Positions 1 to 10,023 of a stretch of 64,000 nt of DNA are shown here, one piece after another; the first letter of the stretch is position 1; each line of letters begins with the position of its first letter. The translations under genes were made by a program, and so were the position numbers. Below the pieces are notes generated by a model. The model did no database searches. It was not told the origin of the DNA and worked only from the letters and a program-made list of their open reading frames with translations. The DNA lies in assembly GCA_016721245.1 (NCBI GenBank), contig JADKIQ010000009.1, forward strand, positions 1 through 64,000. Direction: 5' to 3'. Source of the stretch: Sphingobacteriales bacterium. Lineage in GTDB: Bacteria; Bacteroidota; Bacteroidia; Chitinophagales; JADIYW01.

Positions 1-68
1 AGTAATAAAAAATAATTGTCTAAATATCATTTTCATACACTAAATTTACGCTTTATTTTAAATTACAA

Positions 69-916
69 ATGAATAAAGATACAAAATGGGTGGAAATAAT
101 AGACGCAAAATCTGGCGCTATAAAAAATATTTGGATAGATCTAATAAATTATTCTGATTTAATTCTGATGTTGGTGAAGCGCGATTTTGTGGTGATGTAC
201 AAACAAACCATATTGGGTCCGCTTTGGTATATTATCCAACCTATTCTTTCTACTCTAATTTTGTTATAATTTTCGGCAATTTAGCAAAAATTCCGACGGA
301 CGGAATACCTCCTATTTTATTTTATCTTTCAGGGGTTACTATTTGGGGTATTTTTTCTGAAAGTTTTACCAAAACGGCTACTGTCTTTGTGGACAATGCT
401 GCACTATTCGGCAAGGTATATTTTCCTAGAATAGTTATGCCAGTATCTATTATTGTTTCTAATTTACTACGGTTCTTTATCCAGCTTTCTTTATTTATTT
501 TAGTATATATCATTTATATTATTTTGGGTAAAGCAAGCCTACCCAATGCCTATGCACTTCTGCTACCATTGTTAATTCTATTAATGGGTATGTTGTCATT
601 GGGATTGGGGATTATTTTTTCCGCATTAACCACTAAATACAAAGACTTACGGTTTCTAATGGCATTTGGCATACAATTAGCCATGTATATTACTCCTGTT
701 ATTTTACCTTTGTCCACGATTCCGAAAGACAAACAATTTTTATTTTTATTAAATCCGATGACGGGTATTATAGAGTGTTTTAGAAAAGGATTTTTACACA
801 CCCCCTCGTTTGAATGGTATATGCTCGGTTATAGTTTCATTGTTACAGTTATAATACTATTTTTAGGTGTTTTTATATTTAATAAAATTGAGAAAGATTT
901 TGTAGATACCGTATAA
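69..916 (+). pseudogene. wzm: ABC-2 type polysaccharide export permease (Wzm), frameshifted
   Basis: Membrane permease of an ABC-2 exporter that moves lipid-linked O-polysaccharide across the inner membrane together with the ATPase encoded next to it. The first 66 residues (ending QPILSTLILL) and the rest (from FGNLAKIPTDGIPPILFYLSG, then about six hydrophobic helices) lie in different frames. Adding one T to the run at 259-262 joins them into a normal protein of about 282 aa. This is therefore either a one-base deletion or a sequencing error in a homopolymer. The family assignment is firm from the conserved GPLWYIIQP and KIPTDGIPPFLFYLSG-like signatures. The gap to wzt is only 4 nt, so the two are co-transcribed. 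Confidence 0.88.
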
Positions 917-920
917 GAAT

Positions 921-2213
921 ATGAGTGATGTAATAATTAAGATAGAAGATTTATCCAAACAATATAGACTAGGAACAGTAGGCACGGGCACACTGAGCCA
1001 TGATATCAATCGGTGGTGGGCAAGCTTAAGAGGAAAAGAAGACCCTTTTTTAAAGATAGGGGAAGTTAACGACAGAACAAAGGCCAGTGATGCTGAATAT
1101 GTTTGGGCATTAAAAGATATTAATGTTGAAATTGAACGTGGAGATATAGTTGGTATAATAGGTAAAAATGGCGCAGGTAAATCTACGCTATTAAAAATAT
1201 TGTCAAAAGTAACGCGCCCGACCATAGGCAACATAAAACTTGGAGGAAGAATTGCTTCATTATTAGAGGTGGGCACTGGGTTTCATCCAGAAATGACAGG
1301 CAGGGAGAATATATATTTGAATGGAGCCATCTTGGGAATGAGAAAAGCGGAAATAACCCAAAAGTTTGATGAAATAGTTGCCTTTGCTGGCGTGGAAAGA
1401 TATGTGGACACTCCGGTAAAAAGATACTCCAGCGGTATGTACGTTCGGTTGGCGTTTTCCGTAGCAGCGCATTTAGAGCCTGAAATATTGGTGATAGATG
1501 AAGTATTAGCCGTTGGCGATGCCGAGTTTCAGAAAAAATGTTTAGGCAAGATGCAGGACATTAGCCGCAATGACGGAAGAACCGTTTTATTTGTAAGCCA
1601 TAACATGGCTGCTATAAAAACACTATGCCAAAAAGGGATAGTATTAGAAAATGGCACTAATGTTTTTAATGGCACACAAATAGATGCTATAGATTACTAC
1701 CAAAAACAACAAGATAGTTTATCTTCTTATGTACATTCTGGAGAGATTCATACTGCATTAGGTAATGAGAATATTAGAATATTAGAATTTAATGTAACTG
1801 CTGCTAAAGGAAGTGAATTTAAGATATCGTCTGGTGTAAAATGTAAACTTATTTTTTATAATCATAAGCAAAATATTAATCTTGCTGTCGGTGTAGAATT
1901 AAGAACAATAGATGAATTTATTGTATTTCATACAGGAGAGGTGTTAACATCTCAAAAAGACTCTAAGTGTGGTATTTATATTGTCACTTTTGAAATTGAT
2001 GCAAATATATTAAACGCAGGAAATTACTATTTTAATCTGTTATTCGGTGAGAACCAAAGATACAGTTTGTACCGACGCGATAATATTATCGGATTTGAGA
2101 TTTTAAATGAGGCAATCGGAAATAATTATGCAACAATGCCAGGCGTTATCAGACCACAGCTTAACTTTGAAACAAAGTTTAATCATGACTTTAATAATCC
2201 TTTTATTGAATAA
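921..2213 (+). CDS. wzt: ABC transporter ATP-binding protein for O-polysaccharide export (Wzt)
   Basis: Cytoplasmic ATPase that drives export of an O-antigen-like glycan with Wzm. 430 aa. Walker A GKNGAGKS is at residues 81-88, the ABC signature YSSGMY at 169-174, Walker B ILVIDE at about 189-194 and the H-loop SHN at 226-228. Residues from about 265 to the end form the extra beta-rich domain found in Wzt proteins that recognise a modified glycan terminus. The ORF is intact, unlike its neighbours on both sides. Its C-terminal domain suggests that the exported chain carries a terminal cap, which fits the methyl- and acyltransferases downstream, although the link is inferred. Confidence 0.93.
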   Translation: MSDVIIKIEDLSKQYRLGTVGTGTLSHDINRWWASLRGKEDPFLKIGEVNDRTKASDAEYVWALKDINVEIERGDIVGIIGKNGAGKSTLLKILSKVTRPTIGNIKLGGRIASLLEVGTGFHPEMTGRENIYLNGAILGMRKAEITQKFDEIVAFAGVERYVDTPVKRYSSGMYVRLAFSVAAHLEPEILVIDEVLAVGDAEFQKKCLGKMQDISRNDGRTVLFVSHNMAAIKTLCQKGIVLENGTNVFNGTQIDAIDYYQKQQDSLSSYVHSGEIHTALGNENIRILEFNVTAAKGSEFKISSGVKCKLIFYNHKQNINLAVGVELRTIDEFIVFHTGEVLTSQKDSKCGIYIVTFEIDANILNAGNYYFNLLFGENQRYSLYRRDNIIGFEILNEAIGNNYATMPGVIRPQLNFETKFNHDFNNPFIE

Positions 2214-2222
2214 TATTAAACA

Positions 2223-2804
2223 ATGAAGAAACTATTTTCCATATTTATTCTGAGGTATTACCAACGGATTCGAATATTAATTTTTTCAAGTTTAAGTAGT
2301 AAAATAAACTTGAAGGGATTTCCAATAATCAAGCAACCTGTTTTATTTATAGGGAAAGGCAATATCATTTTTGGAGATAATGTACAATTAGGCTACTTTC
2401 CATCGCCTTATTATTATGATGGAAGTATTCACATAGAAGCTCGAACACTTAGTTCAAATATAATATTTGGTAATAATATATATTGCAATAACAATTTGAA
2501 AATAATTTGTGAGAAATCAAGTATTTCTATAGGCAGTAATGTTCTAATTGGTACAAATGTTACTATATTTGATTCTGACTTTCATGAATTATCTCCTAAG
2601 AATAGAAATTCAGGTAGACACATAGCTATTGATGTTAATATAAAAGAAAACGTGTTTGTTGGGTCTAATGTAACAATTTTAAAGGGGTAACAATTGGAGA
2701 AAATAGTGTGATTTGCAAATGGTGCTGTTGTTACAGAATCATTTCCAGCAAATTCTATTATCGGAGGGTTACCAGCTAAACTAATAAAAACCTTAGATTA
2801 TTAA
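2223..2804 (+). pseudogene. Hexapeptide-repeat (LbH) acyltransferase, two frameshifts
   Basis: Left-handed beta-helix acetyltransferase of the kind that O- or N-acetylates sugars in O-antigen clusters. Hexapeptide motifs run through the protein (GDNVQLG, GNNIYC, GSNVLIGTNVTIFDSDFH, ENVFVGSNVTILKG). The reading frame stops at 2690, but VTIGENSVI, then ANGAVVTESFPANSIIGGLPAKLIKTL, continues in other frames to the TAA at 2802-2804. Restoring one G in the GGGG run near 2684-2687 and removing one T near 2713 repairs it. The motif pattern makes the class certain. The substrate is unknown but is probably the amino sugar made by the adjacent genes. Confidence 0.8.
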
Positions 2805-2806
2805 TT

Positions 2807-3210
2807 ATGTTAATTCCAAAAATTATCAAATTTCCATCTATTGGTAGCCTAGAACAAGGTTATTTATCTATTGCTGAAATAACAAGCAAATTCCATTTGA
2901 AGTTAAAAGAATATTTTGGGCTTACTATACTCCAAATAGCATAATCAGAGGAAAACATGCTCATTACAATACTGAAATGATATTAATAGCTGTAACAGGA
3001 AAAATTGAAATTACTACAGAGATGCCCGAACAACAGCGAGAAATGTTTGTTTTAGAGAACCCCAATGAAGGTCTATATTTGCCTAAGTTTTGCTGGCACA
3101 CTATGAAATATTCTCACAATGCAGTTCAGGTTGTATTAGCATCTTCTAAATATGATGAATCAGATTATATTAGAGATTATGCAGAGTTTATAAAACTTTC
3201 AAAAGTATAA
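2807..3210 (+). pseudogene. fdtA: dTDP-6-deoxyhexose 3,4-ketoisomerase, FdtA/WxcM-like cupin, frameshifted
   Basis: Small cupin that isomerises dTDP-4-keto-6-deoxyglucose to the 3-keto sugar, the committed step to Fuc3N/Qui3N. Reading from the ATG at 2807 gives MLIPKIIKFPSIGSLEQGYL and then a stop. Adding one A to the AAA run at 2888-2890 restores KIPFEVKRIFWAYYTPNS, then RGKHAHYNTEMILIAVTGKIEI and the C-terminal half that is open in the second frame. The RGxHAH motif is the metal/active-site cupin signature of this family. Repaired length is about 134 aa, as expected. It sits beside formyltransferase and aminotransferase genes of the same pathway. Confidence 0.8.
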
Positions 3211-3306
3211 TTTAATAATCCTATAAATTTATCAATTAACTTCATCCTGTAAAGTAATGTAAAAAGAAAAATATTAAAATTCAAATTTAAATTCAAGGAT
3301 ATATAG

Positions 3307-4191
3307 ATGGATTCATTAAATTTAAATATAGTCAATAGTAATTCTCATAATGTAAAAAAATTGCATTTGCAGGTAATGGGCATGGTGGAATTGTTGCCCT
3401 TAAGTCTTTACAGCATTTTTTACCCAGATTGATATAATTACTAACGACAATAATATCCTTAACATGTTGAGAAATAGTGATATTGTTGTTAAAGACATCC
3501 AAGACAGTACTGCGCATTTAGTCATTTGTGCAGGTTATCATTCTATTATCCCCAAAGATACCTTAGCAAATAAGATAATTATTAATACCCACCCTTCACT
3601 TCTTCCAAAATACAGAGGAATGCATAGCCTCGTATGGGCAATGTTGAATTTTGAAAAAGAAATAGGATTTACTATCCATTTAATGAATGAGTATATTGAT
3701 GATGGAGACATACTTGAACAATTTAAAATTGTATATCAAAACCAGACATCACACGAAATAATGTGCCTGTTTGACGATTATGTAGAAAAAATTTAGGTAG
3801 AGTTGTTGTTGACTTTATTACTAAAAAAATTCAACCATTGAAGCAAAATAGAACAAATGCTTCTTGGGTTGCTAAAAGAAACATTACAGATTGCCTAATA
3901 GATTATAACAGAAGCAATCAATTTATAAATATGTTTTTTAGAGCGCTAGTTAGACCATATCCATTACCAATGATAAAAATAAAAGATAGGCTATATGAAG
4001 TGGTAAATCATACAATTATTGATATGAAATATGAAATGCATAACGGTAGAGTCATAAATATTGAAAATAATGAAGCATATATTAAAATACAAGATGGGAT
4101 ACTAGTTATTAAAGATTTGATTGATTTTGATACAAAAGAAAAGCTAAGTGCTGGTACTATACTAAAAATGGGGCAGAGGTTATGGAAATAA
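3307..4191 (+). pseudogene. Sugar N-formyltransferase (formyl_trans_N family), three frameshifts
   Basis: Enzyme that would transfer a formyl group from N10-formyl-tetrahydrofolate to a nucleotide-linked amino sugar. The core motif NTHPSLLPKYRG followed by DDGDIL gives the catalytic Asn, His and Asp of the fold. The N-terminal Rossmann strand KKIAFAGNGHGGIVALKSL appears only after adding one A to the A-run at 3354-3360. Further single-base losses lie in CCC near 3423-3425 and in TTT near 3793-3795. Repaired length is about 295 aa. Together with fdtA and the aminotransferase it suggests a 3-formamido-3,6-dideoxyhexose. The first 17 or so codons are not conserved, so the start is uncertain. Confidence 0.75.
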
Positions 4192-5118
4192 TAAGATACA
4201 CTGATGAATACAAAGCAACCTGGGATGAATTTGTGAAAAAAGCAAAAAACTCTCATTTCTTTTTTCAGAGAGATTACATGGAATATCACAATGATAGATT
4301 CGAAGATTTCTCTTTATTTGTATTTGATGAAAAACAAACAATAATTTCTATTTTACCTTGCAATATAAAAGATAATATATTGTATTCTCATCAAGGGCTT
4401 ACTTTCGGCGGTTTTTAACTGACGAAAATATAAAAAGTGAATACCATGTTAGAAATATTTATTTCCTTAAATGAATTTTGCTTAAAAGAAAAATAGAAAA
4501 ATTATATATAAATGTATCCCATATATTTATCATAAGCAACCATCTGATGAAGATAGATATGCATTATTTGTTAATGATGCAAAGTTGATTAGAAGAGACG
4601 TTTCTAGCACTATTAATTTAAAGGATAGAATAGAATATCAGGAACAAAGAAGAAGGGCTATAAAGAAAGCAGAAAAAAATAACTTGATTTTTGAACAATC
4701 CAATAAAATAGAGGAATATTGGAAAATATTAGAAGAAACATTGTTAATACAACATGGAGTAAGCCCTGTACATAACGCTATAGAAATTGAAAAATTAATA
4801 AAAAATTTCCCTGATAATATTAAATTGTTTGTGGCAAAGAAAGAGGATAGGATAATAGCCGGAACTTTAATCTTTGAAAATGAAAAAATCGTACATACTC
4901 AATATTTAGCAAATTCTACAGAAGGAAGGAATTTAGGAGCCTTAGACTTTGTACTTAATAAGCTAATCACAGAGGTTTTCAAAAATAAAACATATTTTGA
5001 TTTTGGTATCTCAACAGAAAATAATGGACGACATTTAAATAATGGACTAATTACACAAAAAGAAGGATTTGGTTCAAGGGCAGTTGTACATGATTTTTAT
5101 GAATATATTATAAAATAA
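4182..5118 (+). pseudogene. FemAB/GNAT-like acyltransferase, multiple frameshifts
   Basis: Protein of about 312 aa when repaired, with the two-lobed GNAT/FemAB (Acetyltransf_6-like) layout. The N-terminal lobe contains HSHFFFQRDYMEYH-like and QGLTFGGF segments, and the C-terminal lobe contains DRIEYQEQRRRAIKKAEKN and GTLIFENEKIVHTQYLANS. The ATG overlaps the formyltransferase 3' end by 10 nt. Indels are visible at 4412-4416 (T lost), 4444-4445 (C gained), 4489-4493 (A lost) and 4510-4512 (A lost). Such genes in O-antigen clusters probably acylate sugars, but the substrate cannot be told here. Confidence 0.65.
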
Positions 5119-5157
5119 CAATATTTTACTGTTAATATTTATAATTTTCATAATAAT

Positions 5158-5403
5158 ATGATTCCATTTTTAGACTTACAAAAAATAAACTTAGCCCATC
5201 AGCAAGAAATTGAACAGAAATTACTACAAACATTTCGCTTTGGCTGGTACGTTTTAGTAAACGAGGTAAAAATGTTGGAAGAAAGCCTTTCAATATACAT
5301 TGGAGCAAACGCTACAATTATTGCAGGAGATACAATTGGAGAGAGTGTTCTAATTGATGTAGTAAGTGTAATTGCCAAAGACCTTCCTACAAATACAGTT
5401 TAG
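5158..5403 (+). pseudogene. Chimeric remnant: DegT aminotransferase N-terminus fused to LbH acyltransferase C-terminus
   Basis: 81-codon ORF. Residues 1 to about 48 (MIPFLDLQKINL, SGWYVL-like FGWYVLVNEVKM, SIYIGA) match the start of the aminotransferase at 7175. From GANATIIAGDTIGE to AKDLPTNTV the sequence is the last hexapeptide turn and tail signature of a sugar acetyltransferase. The two meet at the triplet Gly-Ala-Asn, which both families can carry at that point. No catalytic region of either parent is present, so it should not be a working enzyme. It looks like a recombination or deletion scar that removed an acyltransferase (FdtC-like) and most of an aminotransferase. Confidence 0.7.
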
Positions 5404-5504
5404 CTTGAGATTCCCGAAATACAAAGAGGAACGATAGATAAAACTGAGAAAATTACTTATAACAAACGGAATGATTAAATTGGCATAAATAAAACTTAAT
5501 AAAT

Positions 5505-6825
5505 TTGGAAACCAACCGCATAGAATATAAACAAAAACTAACCGACCACCTAGAAAAAGAAGTGGTAGCGTTTTTGAATTATTTGGGTGGTGGAATTATT
5601 TATATAGGGATTGATGACAACGGAAATGCAATTGGAATAAACGAACCAGATCAAATGCAGCTACAAATCAAAGACCGACTTAAAAATAATATTGTTCCAT
5701 CTTGTTTGGGATTATTTGATATAGTCAAAGAACAAAAAAATGGAAAAAACATCATCAAACTTATCGTAGCAAGTGGTTACGAAAGACCTTATTACATCAA
5801 AAAATACGGTTTGTCAGAAAAGGAACATTTATTCGTAGGTAGTGCTTCCGAGCCGATGAATACTCGAATGATAGAAGATTTATTTGCCAAACGTACACGC
5901 AACAATATCGGGAAAATAAAATCGCCACGACAGGATTTGAAATTTCAGCAATTACAGATTTACTACGACACAGGAGGAAAAACACTTAACGAACAGTTTG
6001 CCAAAAATTTAGAATTGCTCAATGAAGACGGACACTACAATTATGTTGCTTATTTATTAGCTGATAATAATACAACTTCGGTTAAGGTGGCAAAATACAG
6101 CGGTTTGGACAGAGTGGATTTAATTCAGAGCGAAGAATACGGATTTGGTTCTTTGATACGAGCTACGAAGCAGGTTTTAGACAAAATAGAATTAGAGAAT
6201 AAGACTTTCACAAAAATAACGTCCAAGCAACGTATCGAAAGACGACAATGGAATGCCGTAGCTTTGCGAGAAGCAGTAATCAATGCAATTGTGCATAATG
6301 ATTATACGTACGAACTCGCACCTAAATTTGAATTTTTCAGCAATCGTTTTGAGATTACTTCCTGGAGGTTTGCCACAAGGTTTGTCGGAAGATGAGTTTT
6401 TTGATGGTGTATCTATCCCTCGAAGCAAAGAAATAATGCGTATTTTCAAGGATATGGAATTAGTAGAACAATTTGGTTCAGGAATACCAAGGGTGTTACA
6501 AACGTATGGCAGAGAGTGTTTTAAATTTTCGGATAATTATGTTCGAATGAGTTTCCCGATGGAGAAAGGAGGTGAGAGCGTAACAGCTTTAAAAACTAAT
6601 GAAGAATTAAATGGCGGTGTAAATGGCGGTGTAAATGGCGGTGTAAATGGCGGTGTAAAAAGTTTGTATATGTTAATTTCTAAAAATAGAGGAATTAACA
6701 CAAAACGATTTGATAGAGCAAATGAACATTCAAGAAGAACAATAGAACGCTGGTTAAAACAATTGAGAGAAGATGGTAAAATTGAATTTAGAGGTGCAGC
6801 AAAACAGGTGGTTATTTTGTTGTAG
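5505..6825 (+). pseudogene. AlbA_2/Schlafen-type ATP-binding protein, one frameshift
   Basis: Putative DNA-binding/ATPase protein. Residues 1 to about 130 form an AlbA_2 (Schlafen-like) domain starting METNRIEYKQKL and including LGGGIIYIGIDDNG. About residues 250-275 carry the GHKL-like N-box ALREAVINAIVHNDY. Then come the GGLPQGLSEDEFF and EQFGSGIPRVLQTYG blocks, a repeat of four NGGV units, and a C-terminal winged helix. The start is TTG at 5505. One extra T near 6363 splits the gene, and without it the protein is about 439 aa. Such genes regulate or defend in other settings. Inside a polysaccharide locus it appears to be inserted cargo. Confidence 0.75.
6610..6657 (+). repeat. 12-bp tandem repeat, four exact units coding NGGV
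   Basis: Four identical copies of AATGGCGGTGTA in frame, giving Asn-Gly-Gly-Val four times in the linker between the ATPase part and the C-terminal winged helix of the AlbA-type protein. Units are perfect at the DNA level, so copy number could change by slippage without breaking the frame. Comparable glycine/valine/asparagine linkers are common in this protein family in Bacteroidota. Confidence 0.95.
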
Positions 6826-6835
6826 ATAATATATA

Positions 6836-7182
6836 ATGCGAATTTTTAAAAAATTGGAATTAGTAAAAAAAATTAGGTTCTGGGATTCCAGAGTGTTATT
6901 AACTTATGGCAGAGAATATTTTAAATTTTCTGATAATTGAGTTCGGATGAGTTTTCCAATTGAACCGTATAATGAAAATGCGAATGAGGGATTAAAATAT
7001 TATTGGAGTTAATCCAAAAGAAGGAAGGAATTCAAGGAAAGAGCATATCAGAAGAATTGCTTCGTCCAATAAAGGCCATTGAAAGACAAATAGCAGAATT
7101 GGTAAAAAAACAATTAATAGAAAGAAGAGGAAGCCGAAAAGCCGGTGGATATTTTATAATAGAAAAAAAGAGCGATGATTAA
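6836..7182 (+). pseudogene. Decayed 3' end of a second AlbA-type ATP-binding gene
   Basis: The stretch reads MRIFKKLELVKKI, then after a frame change SRVLLTYGREYFKFSDN, a stop, VRMSFPIEP, and in another frame a winged-helix segment (IQGKSISEELLRPIKAIERQIAELV as separate pieces) ending GYFIIEKKSDD. The first half aligns directly with MRIFKDMELVEQFGSG and TYGRECFKFSDNYVRMSFP of the gene just upstream. The winged-helix half differs from it. This is therefore a partial duplicate or the tail of a related gene, not a copy made recently. Its stop overlaps the aminotransferase start at 7175. Confidence 0.65.
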
Positions 7183-8276
7183 ATTTCTAGACTTACAAAA
7201 AATAAATCTTAAATACGAAGTAGACTTCAAAGCTGCTTTTGATAATGTATTACAATCCGGTTGGTACATTTTGGGTGAACAAGTAATGCAATTTGAAAAA
7301 GAATTTGCGACTTATTGTGGTGTTAAGCATGCCATTGGCGTAGCAAATGGGTTAGATGCATTAATTCTTATAATTGAAGGCTATAAAGAATTGGGCATTT
7401 TTAGCGTAGGCGACGAAATCATCGTTCCCTCCAACACCTATATCGCCAGTATATTGGCTATTTCTAAAGCGGGTTTAATTCCTGTTTTAGTGGAACCATG
7501 CATAGGAACTTATTTAATTGATTGCACTAAAATAGAAGAAAAGCTTTCTGAAAAAACTGTCGCTATCCTGCCAGTTCATCTCTATGGGCAGCTTTGTGAT
7601 ATGGATGCTATAAATGCGATAGCAAAAAATACAGCCTTAAAGTAATTGAAGATTCTGCGCAATCACATGGCGCTATACAAAACGGAAAAAGTGGCAACCT
7701 GGGTGATGCCAGCGGTTTCAGTTTTTATCCCGGTAAAAACCTGGGCGCCCTGGGGGATGGCGGTGCCATTACCACGAACGACGATGCCCTGGCGGAAGTC
7801 CTGTCTGCGCTCCGAAATTATGGCTCTGAGGTAAAATACAGGAACAAATACAAAGGCGCGAACTCCCGCCTGGATGAACTGCAGGCGGCACTCTTGTCGA
7901 TAAAACTGAAAGACCTGGATGCCGACAATCACAAACGGCAGCAAATTGCCCAGTACTATCCGGAGAATATCAGCCATCCGTCCATTACACTGCCTTCAGC
8001 AACAGATGAAAAGGGCACATGTCTGGCATCTGTTGATACGCCATAAGGAAAGAGACAGGCTGCAGCAATACCTGACAGCAAAGGAAATACAAACCGTTAT
8101 ACATTATCCGATTCCGCCGCATCAGCAATCCGCCTATAAGGAATGGAAGGGGATGTCTTTTCCTGTCAGTGAGAAAATCCATGCTGAGGTATTGAGTCTG
8201 CCCATTTATCCGGGACTGACTGCTGAAAATATCAGGAAAAATATGCGTCGAACTTAATAACTTTGGGATTAGATGA
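7175..8276 (+). pseudogene. fdtB: DegT/DnrJ/EryC1/StrS sugar aminotransferase (FdtB-like), frameshifted and mosaic
   Basis: PLP enzyme that would aminate the 3-keto-6-deoxyhexose made by FdtA. The N-terminal part has SGWYILGEQV, GVANGLDAL and NTYIASILA, and the PLP-lysine motif FYPGKNLGALGDGG follows in another frame. A missing A at 7639-7641, an extra G at 8013-8015 and an extra A at 8237-8241 account for the frame changes and give a proper C-terminus (RKICVELNNFGIR). Base composition jumps from AT-rich to clearly GC-richer near 7650, so the two halves probably have different origins. Its stop overlaps the next ATG. Confidence 0.8.
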
Positions 8277-9121
8277 AAGACTATCCCTTAGTAACGGTTG
8301 GAGTACTTTGCTATAATACGGAAATTTGTAGTAGAATCTTTAGACTGTATAAAAAAACAGCACTATCCAAACCTGGAGATCATTATCATTGACGATTGTT
8401 CCACCGACGGCTTTTCTGCGGATCTGGTACAAAAATATATTGACGAGCAACAGCTCAATTGCAATTACATCCGCCGAAAAGAAAACAAAGGAATCTCAAA
8501 CAACTTGAATGAAATTATAAGACTATCAAATTTAAACAGCAAGTATTTGGTTCTTCTTGGGGACGATTTATGGGATGACAATTTCTTACATACCAGTGTG
8601 GAGATACTCGAAAAATCAAACGAGAATGAAATCCTGGTCTATTCCAACTTAAGACAAATGGATTATGAAAGCAAAGAAATAAAAAATATTGTTGGTCCTT
8701 TTATTCCTGCAATACCTCCACCGTCAATTTTAAAAATTTATTCAGTAAGCATAATGACTAGTTATATACTTTGCAAAATAAATATCTGCTGGAATGTTTA
8801 TTTGAAACCAACATGGTTTGTGCCATTAGTGTTGTTATTAAAACAGTTCCACTTAAGAAATCAGGTGGCTATTGCAGCAACTATTTTTTTGAAGATTATC
8901 CGACCTGGTTTAAACTGGCAAGAGAAGGATACGACTTTCTTTTTTACAATGATACTTTAACTACCTATGTCATTCATGGAAACAACATGAGTGTTGTTAA
9001 GCAAGAACAGATAAAGCAACAAATTCTGCAGATAAAAACAGACAATATTAAATATTGCAAACGAATTGACACATTGAATCAATTTGTACTATGTGCTGTT
9101 CATAATTTTGATCAACCCTGA
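8273..9121 (+). pseudogene. Family 2 glycosyltransferase, frameshifted
   Basis: GT-A fold glycosyltransferase. Starts MKDYPLVTVGVLCYNT at 8273 (ATGA overlap with the aminotransferase), then after two apparent lost bases near 8313-8318 KFVVESLDCIKKQHYPNLEI, the IIIDDCSTDG motif and the acceptor-metal motif LLGDDLWDD. A further frame change between about 8700 and 8780 leads into LQNKYLLECLFETN, FEDYPTWFKLAREGYDFLFY and HGNNMS, typical of the C-terminal part of these enzymes. The protein stops at 9121. Acceptor and donor are unknown. Confidence 0.75.
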
Positions 9122-9223
9122 AAAATTCCTTTTAAAAACTTTTTTTTATACTGAAAATATCAAAAATTTTAAAGTAATTTTAGCCTGATGTCTTACTACC
9201 TTAATAAAATCTTTAAACTTCAG

Positions 9224-10010
9224 ATGAGATTTAATTTCAATAATAGTGCCTTGTTATAACCATGCATCATATTTACCTGAAATTATTTCGGTTTTCACTA
9301 TTAAACTAAACCTAAAACTGGGAATGCATCATTGTTAATACGGGTCCAATGACAACTTAGAGGCAGTAGTCAAGGAGTTTGTTTCATGAACCGAGAATTT
9401 CTGAAAAATGGAAGGAAAATTGGATGATAGGCAACAATTCAAGCACAAACCATTATTAGACTATTTTACAAGCATATACTTGTTTGCCTGGATGCGGATG
9501 ACCAATTAAGGAACGTCTACGGAGAGCTTTGTTTTAATGAAAATAAAAGCCTCAGTTAAAAATCTTCAAAGATAACAACAACGATTTGGAGCATCTGAAG
9601 ACGTTTGGGGTTTTGTTGGATATAGTTATAAAAACCTATTACTAAAGAATTACATATACTGCAGTGCCATGTTTAAAAGAACGGATTATGACAATACCGC
9701 AGGCTACCGGAAAAAAAAGTGTTTCGAGGATTGGGAGTTTTGGATACAATTATTAGATGAAGAAAGCCAGATTTCTTATATAGATCAAATTCATTTTTAC
9801 TACAGAGATATTCCTAATTCTATGTCAAAAACAGAAAGTGATGTAGAAAGCTACAAGCAGAGCATCTGGATAATAATATTTTTATTAAACAAAGCTGTTT
9901 ATTTGAAGTTTTCAATTCAAGTTCTTTCGGAATGAACAAAAATATGTTGAGGAAAAAATTCAAGATTAAACAAAAATGCTTCATTTTTTAAATTTACGAT
10001 AAAAAGAAAG
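9224..10010 (+). pseudogene. Heavily decayed family 2 glycosyltransferase
   Basis: Fragments of one GT2 gene can be followed through several frames: ISIIVPCYNHASYLPE near 9234, NDNLEAVVKEFVS near 9345, then a stretch around 9480-9520 reading like CLDADDQLRNVYGELCF, and finally YCSAMFKRTDYDNTAGYR with FEDWEFWIQLLDEE (9660-9760). Several stops and indels separate them, and some conserved segments seem missing rather than shifted. It is far more damaged than the genes on either side. Both ends are approximate. Confidence 0.7.
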
Positions 10011-10023
10011 TTCTTAAGATCAA

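Noticed and set aside
863..1276. 137-codon minus-strand ORF within wzt
   Set aside because: It lies inside the Walker A to signature region of wzt, has no recognisable motif and no start context.
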